A DNA stretch of 64,000 bases. It comes from Dinochytrium kinnereticum. Lineage: Eukaryota; Chytridiomycota; Chytridiomycetes; Chytridiales; Chytridiaceae. The position numbers were made by a program, and so were the translations under genes. Shown one piece after another: positions 1-11,055 of this stretch (within the stretch, counting starts at the first letter, position 1; each line of letters opens with the position of its first letter). The stretch lies in contig JADGJT010000083.1 in assembly GCA_027604005.1 (NCBI GenBank), forward strand, positions 2,372 to 66,371, written 5' to 3'. Under the pieces are notes generated by a model. That model made no database searches, was not told the origin of the DNA, and saw only the letters and a program-made list of their open reading frames with translations.

Positions 1-690
1 ACGTCCGAAGCAGCCGACGGCTCATTCGACGCAAACGACGACTCATAATCCTCCTGAACCTCATCAACAATCGAGGGTTCCTTCGAGACAACAACAGCAA
101 CAGGAGGAGGAGGTGTCTCAACGACCTTCCTCGGTTGAACATCCGAAGCAGCCGACGGCTCATTCGACGCAAACGACGACTCGTAATCCTCCTGAATCTC
201 ATCAGCGATCGAGGGTTCCTTCGAGACAACGATAGCAACAGGAGGAGGGGAGGTCTCAACCACCTTCCTCGGTTGAACGTCCGAAGCAGCCGACGGCTCA
301 TTCGACGCAAAAGACGACTCATAATCCTCCTGAATCTCATCAACAATCGAGGATTCCTTCGAGACAACGACAGCAACAGGAGGAGGGGATGTCTCAACCA
401 CCTTCCTCGGTTGCACGTCCAAAGCAGCCGACGGCTCATTCGACGCAAACGACGACTCATAATCCTCCTGAATCTCATCCACAATCGAAGGTTCCTTCGA
501 GACCACAATCGCGATGGTTGACACCTCAACCTCCGCCTTTCGTTGCCCTTCAGAGGCAGCCGACGGGTCATCCGACACAAACGACGACTCGTAATCCTCC
601 TGAATATCATCAGCCATCAAGGGTTCCTCTGATGCAACGACAGCAACGGCTGGATGAGAAGGTTTAATCGGCCTGCTTCTTGGAACCTCC
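1..690 (-). repeat. Coding tandem repeat, 138-bp unit (46 aa), about five copies
   Basis: The block around GTCCGAAGCAGCCGACGG recurs at 3, 141, 279 and 417, exactly 138 bp apart, with a diverged fifth copy offset 132 bp. Read on the minus strand each unit encodes an acidic segment with the core QEDYESSFASNEPSAASD, then a Pro-Val stretch. The unit length is a multiple of three, so copy number can change without breaking the frame. The array lies in the last visible exon of the CEP350-like gene and continues past the window edge. Confidence 0.9.
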
Positions 691-3600
691 GAAGCAGCTG
701 CTCGCCTACTCGTCGCAAGCAACGCATCATAATGCTCGTCCGCCTTCCCACCAACCTTCACCGTTTCGCGTTTGGAAACCTCCGGAACAGGAGCGACAGC
801 CGTCTTGGCCATAAACGAATCGATGGACTGCAAGCATTGAGAAGCCCCAAAAAGAGAAGAAAAAAAAAAAAGTGAAAGGAGATGTAAATCGGGTGCTCTA
901 TGAAACAGCGACAAGGAAAGGAAATAAAAAAAAGGTTTCACCTGAAGCTCTCTTCGGATCCTCTCCTCTTGTTCGACGAGAGCAGCGGCCCTGCGCTGAA
1001 CAAGCTCTTGACACCTTGAGCGCTTTATTTCGAGCTCGCGAATCATCTGTTTGATGCGTTCCTCGCGAAGTCTATTCTCCTCTACTCGACATGGAAGCAA
1101 GAGTAGAGCAAGAAGAAACAAAAAAATAAATTAATATATATGAGACCATGTCCATTCCAGCAACAAAAAAAACAACGAGAAAAAAGAAAATCAAAAGAGG
1201 GAAAAACCGAAAAGAAGGAAACAACAAACCAAGTTCAGCCCTCAAAGAATCATCCTCATCCTCCACATCCACCCCCAAATACAATCCCGCACCCGGCAAG
1301 GGTTCGTCAACAAGTTTGCTCCCCTCTGCTCGCAACGAGAGAGAAAAGAAGAAAAGAAGAAAAAAAAAAATTAATCTAAGTACAGGTCGAACCTAACCAG
1401 ACAAGAGCGGACCAACAAAAAAAAAGAAAATATTTATACAAACCAAGCTCAGCCTTCAAAGAATCATCATCATCCTCTACCTCCACACCCAAAGACTCAC
1501 CCGGGGTCCCCACCACAGAAGACGCGACCCACCCGACCCTCGACACAACACCCGACGGCAGCTGCGGTGGCACAATACTCTCCTTCACCCCTCCATCAAC
1601 AGGCGACTGCAGCGTCCCAACCCTCTCTCGGACCTCACCCCTGAAAGAACCCTCCTCACCCTCCCCCTCAACCCCAAACCTCCCCCGAGGCGTCCCAACC
1701 ACCGAAGAAGCGACCGACCCAACCCTCGACGAAACACCCGACGGCAAGTGCGTCGACACAACCGACTCCCCAACCCCTCCTCCAATCGAAGACCGCAACG
1801 TCCCAACCCTCTCCCGAGCAACAGGCGAATGACTCACGATCGACGCAACCTCCGAGAACCGTTCAAACGTCTCCTCGTCATATCCCGGCATCACCCTCGA
1901 GAGCCTTGGAGGCGGGGTGACGGTTCCAACGGCCACGTCCACCCGTGAAGGGGAGACGGCGACGGAGGGGGTGGGAGTGGAGGCTAATGAAGTGTAAGAG
2001 GAGGTGGAGGTGGTGGTGGCGGTGGTGGTGGTGGTCGTGGTGTTTGTGTCGTAAGGTCGTGATCGTCGTCTTCGGACCCTCATCAACTCAATCTCCTCCT
2101 TCTCCCTGGCGATTCTAGCAGCATCGAGCTCTCTTGCGTGTTTCATTTCTCTTTCCCTGAGCAATGCAGCAAGGCTGACCAAACGTAAAAAATAATAAAA
2201 AGAAAAATCAGTATATATGTGTCGTCAAACAACGTGTCGGGGTTGGACGACATAAAATGCTCACGTGACGCTATCTTGGTTCGCGATGGCAACGTTTCGG
2301 TTCAGCTCAAGCTCTTGAACCTGCTCATACGCCATTGACACGGTTTCGAGGTAGTTGAGCTCCGCGAGCATCCTGGTGTTCATTATCATCAGCCATTATT
2401 ATTTAAAAATAAAAAGGTCAGGAAGAGTTGATGCATGGGTTTTGAGGGGGGGGGGGAGGAGACGCTTCACTCACTTTCTGGAGAGAGAACCAGGGGATAA
2501 TCTCCCATCACGCTCCAGTTTCGCTCTGAGGTGTTCCTTAGAAGGTGGAGCTTGCGGGCCTGAAAAACACGAACACACAACAAAAGAAAGGAAAAAGCAA
2601 AGACGTTACAAAACATATTTGGAAAACCCCCTCAAAAAGACCACCAAGTACAGAGAATATTAAAATAAAAAGTGACCCAATACCTTTCCTCCTCCTCGTC
2701 CTCCTCCTCATCGAAGAATCCGTAGTCTCCTCAGTCGTGTCCTCAGTGGTCATCGTAACATCCACACCGCTTGAAGATTCACCGGTCCTCCCACTCCCTT
2801 CCTCCACACTCTCTTTCACAACGTCACTGGCTTCCGAATCCCTTGCCGCAACCAAATCTGCTTTCCCTTTAGCGCTTGTTGATCTTGATCGCGACTCCCA
2901 CAGCCCCGCACGGTCTCGAACGGATAGCTGTTCTCCAATGGAAGAGGTTGAGTCCTCAAGTGGTGCCGCAGGTCGCAAGATTTCGACAGCCGGAGTCACC
3001 CTCTCAGTCTTGTCCTCAGTCATCATCGTGCCGTCCACCCGGCTCAGAGATTCACCAGTCCTCAAGCTCATCTCCTCCACATCCTTCTTTTCAACATCAG
3101 CGACCACCGTTTCCCTTGCTGCCAGTGACCGTCTGGTCTTTCTTCCAGTGCTTCTCGAATGCTGCGAAATGTCGACAGCCGCATTCGACCTCTCAGTCGA
3201 GTGCTCAGTGCTCATCAAATCATCCACAACCCTCAGAGATTCATCGGTCTTCCGGCTCACCTCCCCGGCATTCTCTTTTCCAAGGTCAATGACCACCGAG
3301 TCCCTTGATGCTGTTGATCCTCCTCTTGTCCTTGTCCCGGCGCCTCTCGAATGTTGCGAGATCTCGACAGGAGGGATCAGAGGTTTGGGTTCTCTGTTGG
3401 ACTTCCTGCTCGCAGTTGGATGCTGATCCCCGGAATTTTCAATAAAGTAGAGCCTTTCAAAGATATTGATAACACTGTAACGATCCTTGGAAGCAGACGA
3501 CCTCATGGATAAGGAGTGTCGTCCGGTGGTTTCAGCAAGAGCAGTAGGAGACTGCGGCATGCCATCCTTGGATATAGACGACCTCATGGATAAGGAGTGT

Positions 3601-4018
3601 CGTCCGGTGGTTTCAGCAAGAGCAATAGGAGACTGAGGCATGCCATCCTTGGCAGCAGGCGACCTCATTGACGGAGAGTATCGTCCGGTGGTTTCGGCAG
3701 GAGCAGGAGGAGACTGAGGCATGCCATCCTTGGAAGCAGACGACCTCATTGACGGAGAGTATCGTCCGGTGGTTTCGGCAGGAGCAGGAGGAGACTGAGG
3801 CATGCCATCCTTGGAAGCAGACGACCTCATTGACAGAGAGTATCGTCCGGTGGTTTCGGCAGGAGCAGGAGGAGACTGAGGCATGCCATCCTTGGAAGCA
3901 GACGACCTCATGGATACAGAGTATCGTCCAGCTACCTCAGAAGAAAAAGGAGGAGATTGAGGCATGCCATCCTTGGAAGCAGACGATGCCATTGACCGAG
4001 AGTATCGTCCAACAATTT

Positions 4019-4054
<36 letters not shown>

Positions 4055-4433
4055 CAGCATGAGCAGGAGCGTGCAACTGGTGCGGCGCAGCATGCCGACC
4101 GGGCATTGTCGTTGTCGTTGCCATGGAGAGGTAATCCTCACCCCGAACATCTCCCCTGTGCCTCCTCATCCTTGACTCGAGGGCCTTTGCGGCCATCAGA
4201 ATCTTGTGCAGCCTGGCAGCACTGACGGGAGCTGGCGGGACATGGGTTGAGGAGGGAGCAGCCGCAGCAGCAGCAGCAGCAGCGGCGGCGGCGGCAGAGG
4301 TTGATATTGTGGAGATGGAGGTGAATGCATTTGGATGCTGGTCGTCCGGGAACGACGATGACGAGCGTCGGTGGTGGTGGTGGTGGGTGTGCTGCTGCTG
4401 GTTGTGGTGCTGTCTCGGGGATCGCATGGGCAT
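1..4433 (-). CDS. CEP350-like centrosomal/basal-body protein, 3' truncated
   Basis: Multi-exon gene running off the left edge. Modelled exons: 2684-4433 (ATG at 4433), 2475-2559, 2265-2372, 1444-2174, about 1232-1327, 942-1081, and 827 to beyond base 1; all join in frame. Exon 1 gives about 583 mostly disordered residues with poly-His, poly-Gln and poly-Ala runs and a 27-residue tandem repeat. Exons 3 and 4 encode a helical block beginning MLAELNYLETVSMAYEQVQE, followed by R, A/N-Q-D-S-V and L-A-A-L-L-R-E-R-E. From memory this resembles the conserved helical block of animal CEP350. Later exons give a coiled coil (942-1081) and a 46-residue repeat containing IQEDYESSF. CEP350 binds microtubules at centrioles and recruits FOP; a zoosporic fungus would use it at the basal body. 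The family call is by remembered motif only. Exon 5 has two usable acceptors three bases apart. Confidence 0.55.
3480..4020 (-). repeat. Coding tandem repeat, 81-bp unit (27 aa), about seven copies
   Basis: The anchor GCATGCCATCCTTGG recurs at 3557, 3638, 3719, 3800, 3881 and 3962, each exactly 81 bp apart, with a partial unit on the low-coordinate side. On the minus strand each unit encodes a Ser/Pro-rich module with SMRSSASKDGMPQSPPAPAE and ETTGRYS. Adjacent central copies are almost identical while outer copies have diverged, as expected for recent unequal exchange or slippage. It lies in exon 1 of the CEP350-like gene. Confidence 0.9.
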
Positions 4434-5418
4434 TTGAGGTGGATGAGGATGCGGTGGTGGTGGTGTGTGTTGTTTGTCGTCGTTGGGGTGATGCCCGTCG
4501 GTCAGCAGCGCATCCGTCCGTCCGTCAGTCCGTCAGTCTCTCAAGGGGGGGGTAGAAAGCAAGAGAGAGAGTTGTTGTTGTTGTAGGGAATGGAAGGATG
4601 GGATGTAATAATAATAAAATAATATGTACATAATAATTAATAATTGATAATTGATAATTGACATTAATTTATTTATTTTTTTATTTAAAATAATAATAAT
4701 AAATAATAATAAAATGTTTTGTGCAGCCAGTGGGCAGCAGTGAGCCAGCAGCAGCATTTTTCAAAATCAAAAAAAAAAAAAAAAAAAAAAACGTTTTTTA
4801 TAATTCATTATTATTAGAGAGTTTTCGCAAGCATGAAATTTGGAAATTTTAATTGAAATTTGGAAATTTTAATTGAAATTTCGCAATTCAAAAGTTGCTC
4901 TGCAAACCTCAAATTCATATTTGAGGATAGGCATGAAGGTTGTCATAGCAGAAAAGGGAAGAGAGACTCCGCTATCCTAAAGCTTCAACCTAAATTATAG
5001 GTCAATCCATATGGATGTTTCTGCGCGTAATTAGGCGACAAATGGAATTGGGGTGCTAATCGGTACCTATTGTGCAGGTGCGTCAAACTATTTCTTATTA
5101 TATGGGCTTTCTATGCCGAATGATTAGGCGACTCTTGTGAGTGAGGGATCCTCCCCTGCATCTGCATGCTTGCACATCAGGGGGTATCGATACCCTAGTC
5201 AACTCTGCAACTCTGCGGCGCGCTCTGTGACGGCCCTTTGTGCTGCTTGGCTGCGAAAGATCGGGCCCTTCTAGACCAACTCTCATTGTTATCGGAAGAG
5301 AACTACAGGCTAGCCTTTGCTGTGATGATCAAGAATACATGCATATTATTATGTATTAGTGAATACTTATGTATCATTTTTAATTGCTATTATGTACTAT
5401 GAAAATAAATGTGATGGA
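4434..5418. other. Intergenic: upstream of CEP350-like gene, downstream of copper radical oxidase
   Basis: AT-rich spacer without a supportable gene. It holds a poly-A run near 4768-4790, a 20-bp unit repeated in tandem at 4836-4875 with a partial third copy, and a perfect 14-bp palindrome GGGTATCGATACCC at 5182-5195. The short minus-strand ORF at 5098-5286 has no recognisable features. Confidence 0.6.
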
Positions 5419-7335
5419 TCAAACCACTTCGACTCTGGCCAGCCTGCCAACGCTCGGCGTCCCGTCCACCGCCACTAGGAACAGGTTGTAAACGCCCCCA
5501 GGCACCACCTGCCCCTCAGCAACGCTCAGCTCAACCGTCCCATTCCCATTCGCCCCTTTCAGAACATTCACGGGCACGTACCGCTGATTCTGATCAAACG
5601 AGTGCGTGGAGCTCCCAAACGCCATCAACGCTGCTCCACGGTGATCTCTGATCGCCGCCCCTCCAACAGAGATGACCGTGACCGCGTTTCGTCCTCCACC
5701 GTCGGCCCTAACCTTGAACACGATCGGGGAGGAAGGTTCAGGATCAGAGGTGATGATGGGTCGGCGAACGCATTGTGAGGAGCTCGGGCGGAGGTAAGGA
5801 GGCGTGAACACGCGGAGGTCAACGCGTTCACAGGCGATAGAGTGGCCAGAGTTGTCGGTCCCACCGCCCAAGAGAACACGCCCGTCTTTGAGAAGGATCC
5901 CCCACGAATGGTATCCACGCCAGTTCCCATCATCGGACCAGTTGGGCAAGGTCTGAATGTTTCCGGTGAACGGGTCAAAGATCTGGGGATTAGGAGTCTC
6001 GTTGGCAGCGTAACGATTCTGCCCATTGATGAGGAGGATGGTGCCATCAGGAAGGAGTATCGACGCAGAGTTATCACGGGACTTTGTGGTATCAAACGAC
6101 CGCCACGAGTTTGTGTTTGGGTTGAAAAGGTCCATTCTCCATGGATGCTCGCCACCACCGTTGATCATGAATTCTCCAGTGGGGAGGTAGGCTGCAGTGG
6201 TGTCCCAAGCGCCGTTCGTGCCGGAAATGCGGCGGTTCCCATTGGGAGCCTCAATGTAGCGTTGACCGGTGAAACTGGGGTCGGTGTTGTAATAGACAAC
6301 GGTTCCTTTGTAACCCATCATGGCGACTTGATAGTAAACGTTGTTGATGTTAATCGGTTGGGGAAGAACCCAAACGTGTGTGTAGTCTGCAAAAAGGGAA
6401 AAAAAAGAAAAAAGAATGGGTTAGTTCAATAAGGAATATTTCAAGGTTGAGGTCGTCCGCAGAATGATATCGACACCCACCTTTCAACCCCGGGGTGATC
6501 AAATGATCATTAACCAAACCCAACTTGGACCACGAGTTCGTCGCAGGCTTGAACACGACAACATTATCGTTGGCATCTGGATCACCCTGGCAGCACCTGG
6601 CAAACCCCCCAGTGACCAAAACATCCCCATTCAAAAGTCTGGCAGCAGTAGGATACCACATTCCTCCAATTTCAGCATCACTCGTTGCCTCCAACCTCTC
6701 AGTATCAGGATCAAAGATTCGCGCGTAAGAAACGCCATTCTCAACCTCATTCGACTGCCCCAAATTCTGGTAAGTAGCCCCACCCACAATGAACACCCGT
6801 CCATCCGCCAGAGTGATTTGACCAGAGCAGTAAAGCACATCAGCAGGGTTCTTCTTCCTCTCGTCAAACGGAACCGGGATGACCAAAGTCGGGTTCCGTC
6901 CAGACCCATTCGAGGTCCCAGCGTTGACGATGGTTGGAACGTCCATGGTGAATGCCATGCCGTACTTGCGTGTTCCAATAGGTTTCTCACAATTAACATA
7001 ATCACGACGTCCCCAACCAACGATCAGCACCTTTCCATTCTTGAGCAAGGTGGCATGCACTGGCGTCACCCACCACCCACTGGCTGGCTGACCATCCGGG
7101 AAGGTGCTGCTCTTGTCGATAAGATCAACATTGCCTGACCACGCAGGGGCGATGGGCTCACACGTCTCTGTGTTGCTGGAAGGGTGTGATGTTGAGATCC
7201 AGCCAAGGATGGACAAGGAAAGGAATGGAATGGAAACAGAAGCTGAGCTCACCTCATGGCCCCCTGTGGAGATGGAATGGCCGTCGCCAGCGATCCCGCC
7301 GCAAGGCTGATGGTAAAGAGAGCAGCAGCGATCAT
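5419..7335 (-). CDS. Glyoxal oxidase-type copper radical oxidase (AA5_1 family)
   Basis: Three exons: 7253-7335, 6481-7175 and 5419-6386, giving 581 residues. The ATG at 7335 opens a secretion signal, MIAAALFTISLAAGSLATA. A seven-bladed beta-propeller of Kelch type and a C-terminal Ig-like domain follow. The copper-radical site is intact by motif: the thioether Cys in LYCSGQ, its Tyr partner in GMWYPTAARL, the axial Tyr and first His in RGYHSWGILL, and the last His in STHSFDQ. The MWYPTA pattern is that of glyoxal oxidase rather than galactose oxidase. The enzyme would act outside the cell, oxidising small aldehydes or related substrates and releasing hydrogen peroxide. The substrate cannot be read from sequence. 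A TATA-like box lies about 60 bp upstream of the start. Confidence 0.9.
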
Positions 7336-8374
7336 ACTCAACCAGCAGAGAGAAGGGTAGAGAATGCAACGTCCCCAAGTGCGATGCGCATCGTTTTATA
7401 CCGTTCAAAAACGGTGCATGCAAATGGTGTTCCTTTCACACAAAAAAAAGTCCGACAAAATTTTGATCCTCTGTCTTTCCTGTTTGAGGGTCCAGAATTG
7501 GGCAGCGCCTGATGACGGAACATTCTCTTTTCCTGATTGTTGGGCAACGGCGTACTTGCGGCGTCAACGAATACATTTTGCCCTAAGTGGAGTGCGCGGG
7601 CTTCATTTCTGCATCGATCATCTTATTCCATCTTCATGGATGTTTGCTGCTGCACCATTTATGGATGTTGTTTACGATTCAAATCTTTTTCTACCACCAA
7701 ACAATAATAGTATCCCTGCTCTTTTACCTGCCCCGCCTTCACTTTCTGGTTGAGTGCACCCCCAAAATCCACTCGCAGTCCCCCAGGGCAGTTGTCACCA
7801 CCATGTTTCTGGTGTGTGAATCGATGGAAACATTATTCTTTCATCCACAAAGCGTCTCCAACAACCTACGTTGGGCATATTGCAGGCGATTTCCAGGCAA
7901 AAAGAGTGAGGCCTGTCATGGTAAGCTTTATGAAGGACAGTCAATGAGAAGCGGGAAGAATCTAGATGAGAACGGCATGCGAGGCGTGAGCAGAATCCGC
8001 TGAAGGCTTTTACATAGGCCGAAACTCGACCGTCGCCATCACTCATGGTTCTTTTTAGTCATTTGAGATAATTGGATGATAAAATATTGGTTTGCTACTT
8101 CAAGAGTTCCAGCAGTGGTGGAAGTGTCAGCAATCAAACCTGCCTAAAGAAGATCTATTCCGTTTGGTTTGAAAGAATCAGTGTGTCTGGGTTCATCAGT
8201 ACTCTGATTCAGTGGACTCGAAAAACCACAAATAAATATCCAAAGGCAGCGATTACATAAAAGGATTAATGAGGACATTTAGAAAAAGACACAGGATAAG
8301 TGTATGAAGTATGATAGAGAGCATTCAAAATAAAAAGAAAGAAAAAGAAAAAGAAAAAAAAATCAAATCCACAG
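7336..8374. other. Intergenic between copper radical oxidase and S41-like gene
   Basis: Promoter side of the oxidase gene and 3' flank of the S41-like gene. Open frames at 7587-8003 and elsewhere lack codon-level or motif support. The 8300-8480 stretch is rich in A and poly-AAAG. Confidence 0.5.
7394..7400 (-). promoter_or_regulatory. TATA-like box of the copper radical oxidase gene
   Basis: The minus strand reads TATAAAA about 60 bp upstream of the ATG at 7335, a plausible core promoter spacing. Confidence 0.4.
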
Positions 8375-10860
8375 TCAAGCCCTCATCCAAACAAAACCGG
8401 TGGCAACCGCAATCGCCGTCAATTCTAATCACAAAAGGTAAGGGAAAAAAAAGAGAGAAAAAAAAAACAGTCTCATAAGATGGTTGAAAAGAAACCAATA
8501 AACGAAAAGAAGAAGAAAAAAACCAAGACTTACCCCAAACCAAACCCGTGGGACACGCTCCACTCCCCACAACCTTACCAAAAATATTCTTTTCCACCAC
8601 GTCCCACAAAAAGAAAGCCCCATCCCCACTTAAACTTGTGGGAACAGCAAACTCGGCCTTTTGTTGCAATCCATTCATCGAGACAGGTCTCTCCTCCCCC
8701 GCATCAAAGGACTTCATTCCGAGAACCGCAACATCTAATGTGGAATTCGAGTCGGTTGTTAGGATCAGTGAAGGACGGTTTAGAGATAGGGGGAAGAGGT
8801 TCGGAGTTGAGGCATAGACTGCCATTGGAATTTTGAGTTGAGTTCGAGCGATGCTAATTTATTTTTTTGCATGCAGGGGACGGTGGTTAGCGAACGAACC
8901 GATGGAACGGATTGCAGACAAGTCGCAGGAAATGCAACCCCTTTTAAAAAATGCAAGAAGAAGAAGAAGAGAGAGAGAAATAAAAAGAAATGCAGAAAAA
9001 CCACTCACTGAACAAACTCAGCACAACCTCCCACGCAAAGCCCATCACTCAAAGTCACCACCTTCTTAGGATCCCAACCCCCCCGAATACTTGATCATCT
9101 TCGGCAGAAACTCATCCACCATTTCATTGCAATCCTTTCTGCAAAACCTCCCGGTGAACTTCTGCTCAACGCCATTTATCATCACTGTTTTTGCAGAGTC
9201 GAGGATGCTGCCGGTGCCATTGACGGGTCTCAAATTTGAGAGGACGCTAGGGGTTTGCTCCAGATAAGCTTGCATGGCGGGGATAAGGCGGAGGTTTCCT
9301 TTAGAGAAAACGAGGGTTAGCAAAAACAAAGTAATCATATATACAGACAAGTATTAGTGGTAAGGAGAGTCTTTACGTTAAGAATAACATGATGATCGCA
9401 AACCCAAGACCCCCCAGAAACGTCCAAAATAAGCTGAGTGGGTAGGGTGCCAAGTCCCTCTTTTTCCGTCATATACAAGGCAAACCGATCATCAACAGCG
9501 GTAAAATAATCCAAATCAGCCTGCCTTTCCTCCAGCGACATAGGCTTATCCCCCAAATCATCAAAACTTTCTCTTTCCCCCCCCCCCACCGGAAAGCAAG
9601 CGTGTTCCAACTGACTCCCTTTATGAATGGCTTGTAAATATCTACCTGTCGCTTCACAAGGCTACAACCCTTTAACGGATCGCAGACCTCATACAGTGAT
9701 TTGATGCTGGCAGTCGAAACGCCAGAAAGGCATGCAGGGATAAGGGTGTCGAAAACGTCTTCAGAGGTCGGCACAACCATCCATGGCACGGAAACTGTCT
9801 CGGGGGTCTGCCCGGTAATGTTTCTAAACGTATAGACCACGTTCTTGGTAAAACAACTTCAGTGAAGGGGTCGGTCGTGTGGGACAGGAATCCACCTTTG
9901 ATGGTGTCGTTTTCTTTGCTCGATCGGTAGTAGTGGGCAAATGCGTTATTGGTGTTGGCGGGGAAGGAGGCGATGGAGATGATGGTATCCTGCTCGACAA
10001 TAATAAAGGGGTAAAGTGAATAAAGCTTTGCCGAAAGCATGATAAGGTCAAAAGGAGAAACATATGAAGGTGGACCAATAAAAGAAAAGGCATCACGTAC
10101 CCATGGCTCCGCTCCATTTATCTTATCCACATGTAACCCTCTAAACTGCTCGACAGTCGGCCCCTCCAGCCACCTCCTCCAAAACGCCTTAGCCTTCAAA
10201 TCATCTTTCCAAGGTCCATCCTGACCCGTTGGATACTCCCATGTCGCAATAGGTGGCGGGATTATAAAGCCAACAGACTGGCATTGACACCTTGCGCCGC
10301 TCAACCTGAAATTCCCAAGGCTGAACGACCGTGAACGCACTCAAGCATTTATCCTGAACAATCATTCGTCCAACCGCAGCCTTTCCACCGGCCATAGAAT
10401 CAAGGGCACTGTTAACCTTGTATTGAAATTGCACTCGGGGTGGCAATGGTGTGGTCTTCAGCAATAGTTATTCAATGCGTTTATGACGTTAAATCCGGTC
10501 AAGTTCTGGAGGTACGGGAGAGAAGGATGAAACTGGAGGGATGTCTTGATGGCTTTTGCGGCGCTGGAATGGTCAGATGCCGTGAAGGCGAATTGCTGGA
10601 CGCAGTTGAGGAGATCATCGGCGGTTGTATACGCCCCAGTCACCCTTGGATCAAGGACAGAGCAAAGACCGGGTGCATGAGTTCCAGTAGGGCGTGTAGC
10701 AGGAGCCGTGGTGGTGGGGAGGTTGACGGTCGCTCTAAAACCTGACGTTTAGAGCGACGGCAGCACATCGGGCCTCACCTGACACCGTCTGAGAAGCAGC
10801 ACATGCATGCAGATCAAGGGCAAAGATGGCCAGAGCCGTCGTGCCTTTCATGAAAACCAT
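8375..10860 (-). pseudogene. S41-family (CPAF/UstP-like) secreted peptidase homologue, frame broken
   Basis: The ATG at 10860 opens a signal-like N-terminus (FMKGTTALAIFALDLHACAA). Blocks in order match fungal S41/UstP-type proteins as I remember them: an N-terminal Cys-Val helix (LLNCVQQFAF, KTSLQFHPSLPYLQNL), FTVVQPWEF, the substrate-side VVYTFRN...VSVPWMVVP, the catalytic-fold strand LPTQLILDVSGG, and the late motif WDPKKVVTLSDGLCVGGCAEF. In relatives the last motif carries the Ser of a C-G-S-x-C pattern; here it is V-G-G. Continuous reading needs single-base shifts at a T4 run (about 9851-9856), a C10 run (9580-9589) and a C7 run (9076-9084), and possibly ultra-short introns near 10440 and 10310. 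Clear normal introns exist (about 10100-9980, 9375-9309). It is either a decaying gene or a gene hit by homopolymer assembly errors. Confidence 0.55.
10731..10756 (-). other. Inverted repeat enclosing the first 3' splice site of the S41-like gene
   Basis: Arms CGCTCTAAA and TTTAGAGCG (9 bp, perfect) flank an 8-nt loop. On the minus strand the loop contains the CAG|G acceptor of the proposed 37-nt intron 1 (10742-10778). Confidence 0.6.
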
Positions 10861-11055
10861 CGTTTCTGTTGCTGCTTTCACTCGCTCGGTATTATCCAGG
10901 AAGATGCGGGCATCATTTATGCGTTTCCCTCAAGAAGTGTTGAGTCCCAGTCCTGATACTTATTTTCTGTGCTTGGCCCCGACCAGTCCTGGGCAAAAAC
11001 CACAGGGCAATAAGCGATACAGACTAGGCCAGCGGGGCTCAAGTTCCCTAACGGG

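Noticed and set aside
135..521. Plus-strand Arg/Leu-rich frame with apparent repeats
   Set aside because: It is the antisense of the 138-bp coding repeat; the minus frame continues through spliced exons and has sensible composition.
1..690. Regular spaced repeats as a possible CRISPR array
   Set aside because: Period is 138 bp with no short repeat/variable spacer pattern; units are coding and eukaryotic.
2545..3426. 293-codon plus-strand frame
   Set aside because: Shadow of exon 1 of the CEP350-like gene; no motif and the repeat array is in frame on the other strand.
7587..8003. 138-codon plus-strand frame between two minus-strand genes
   Set aside because: Hydrophobic start but no family match, no splice context and overlapping frames on both strands.
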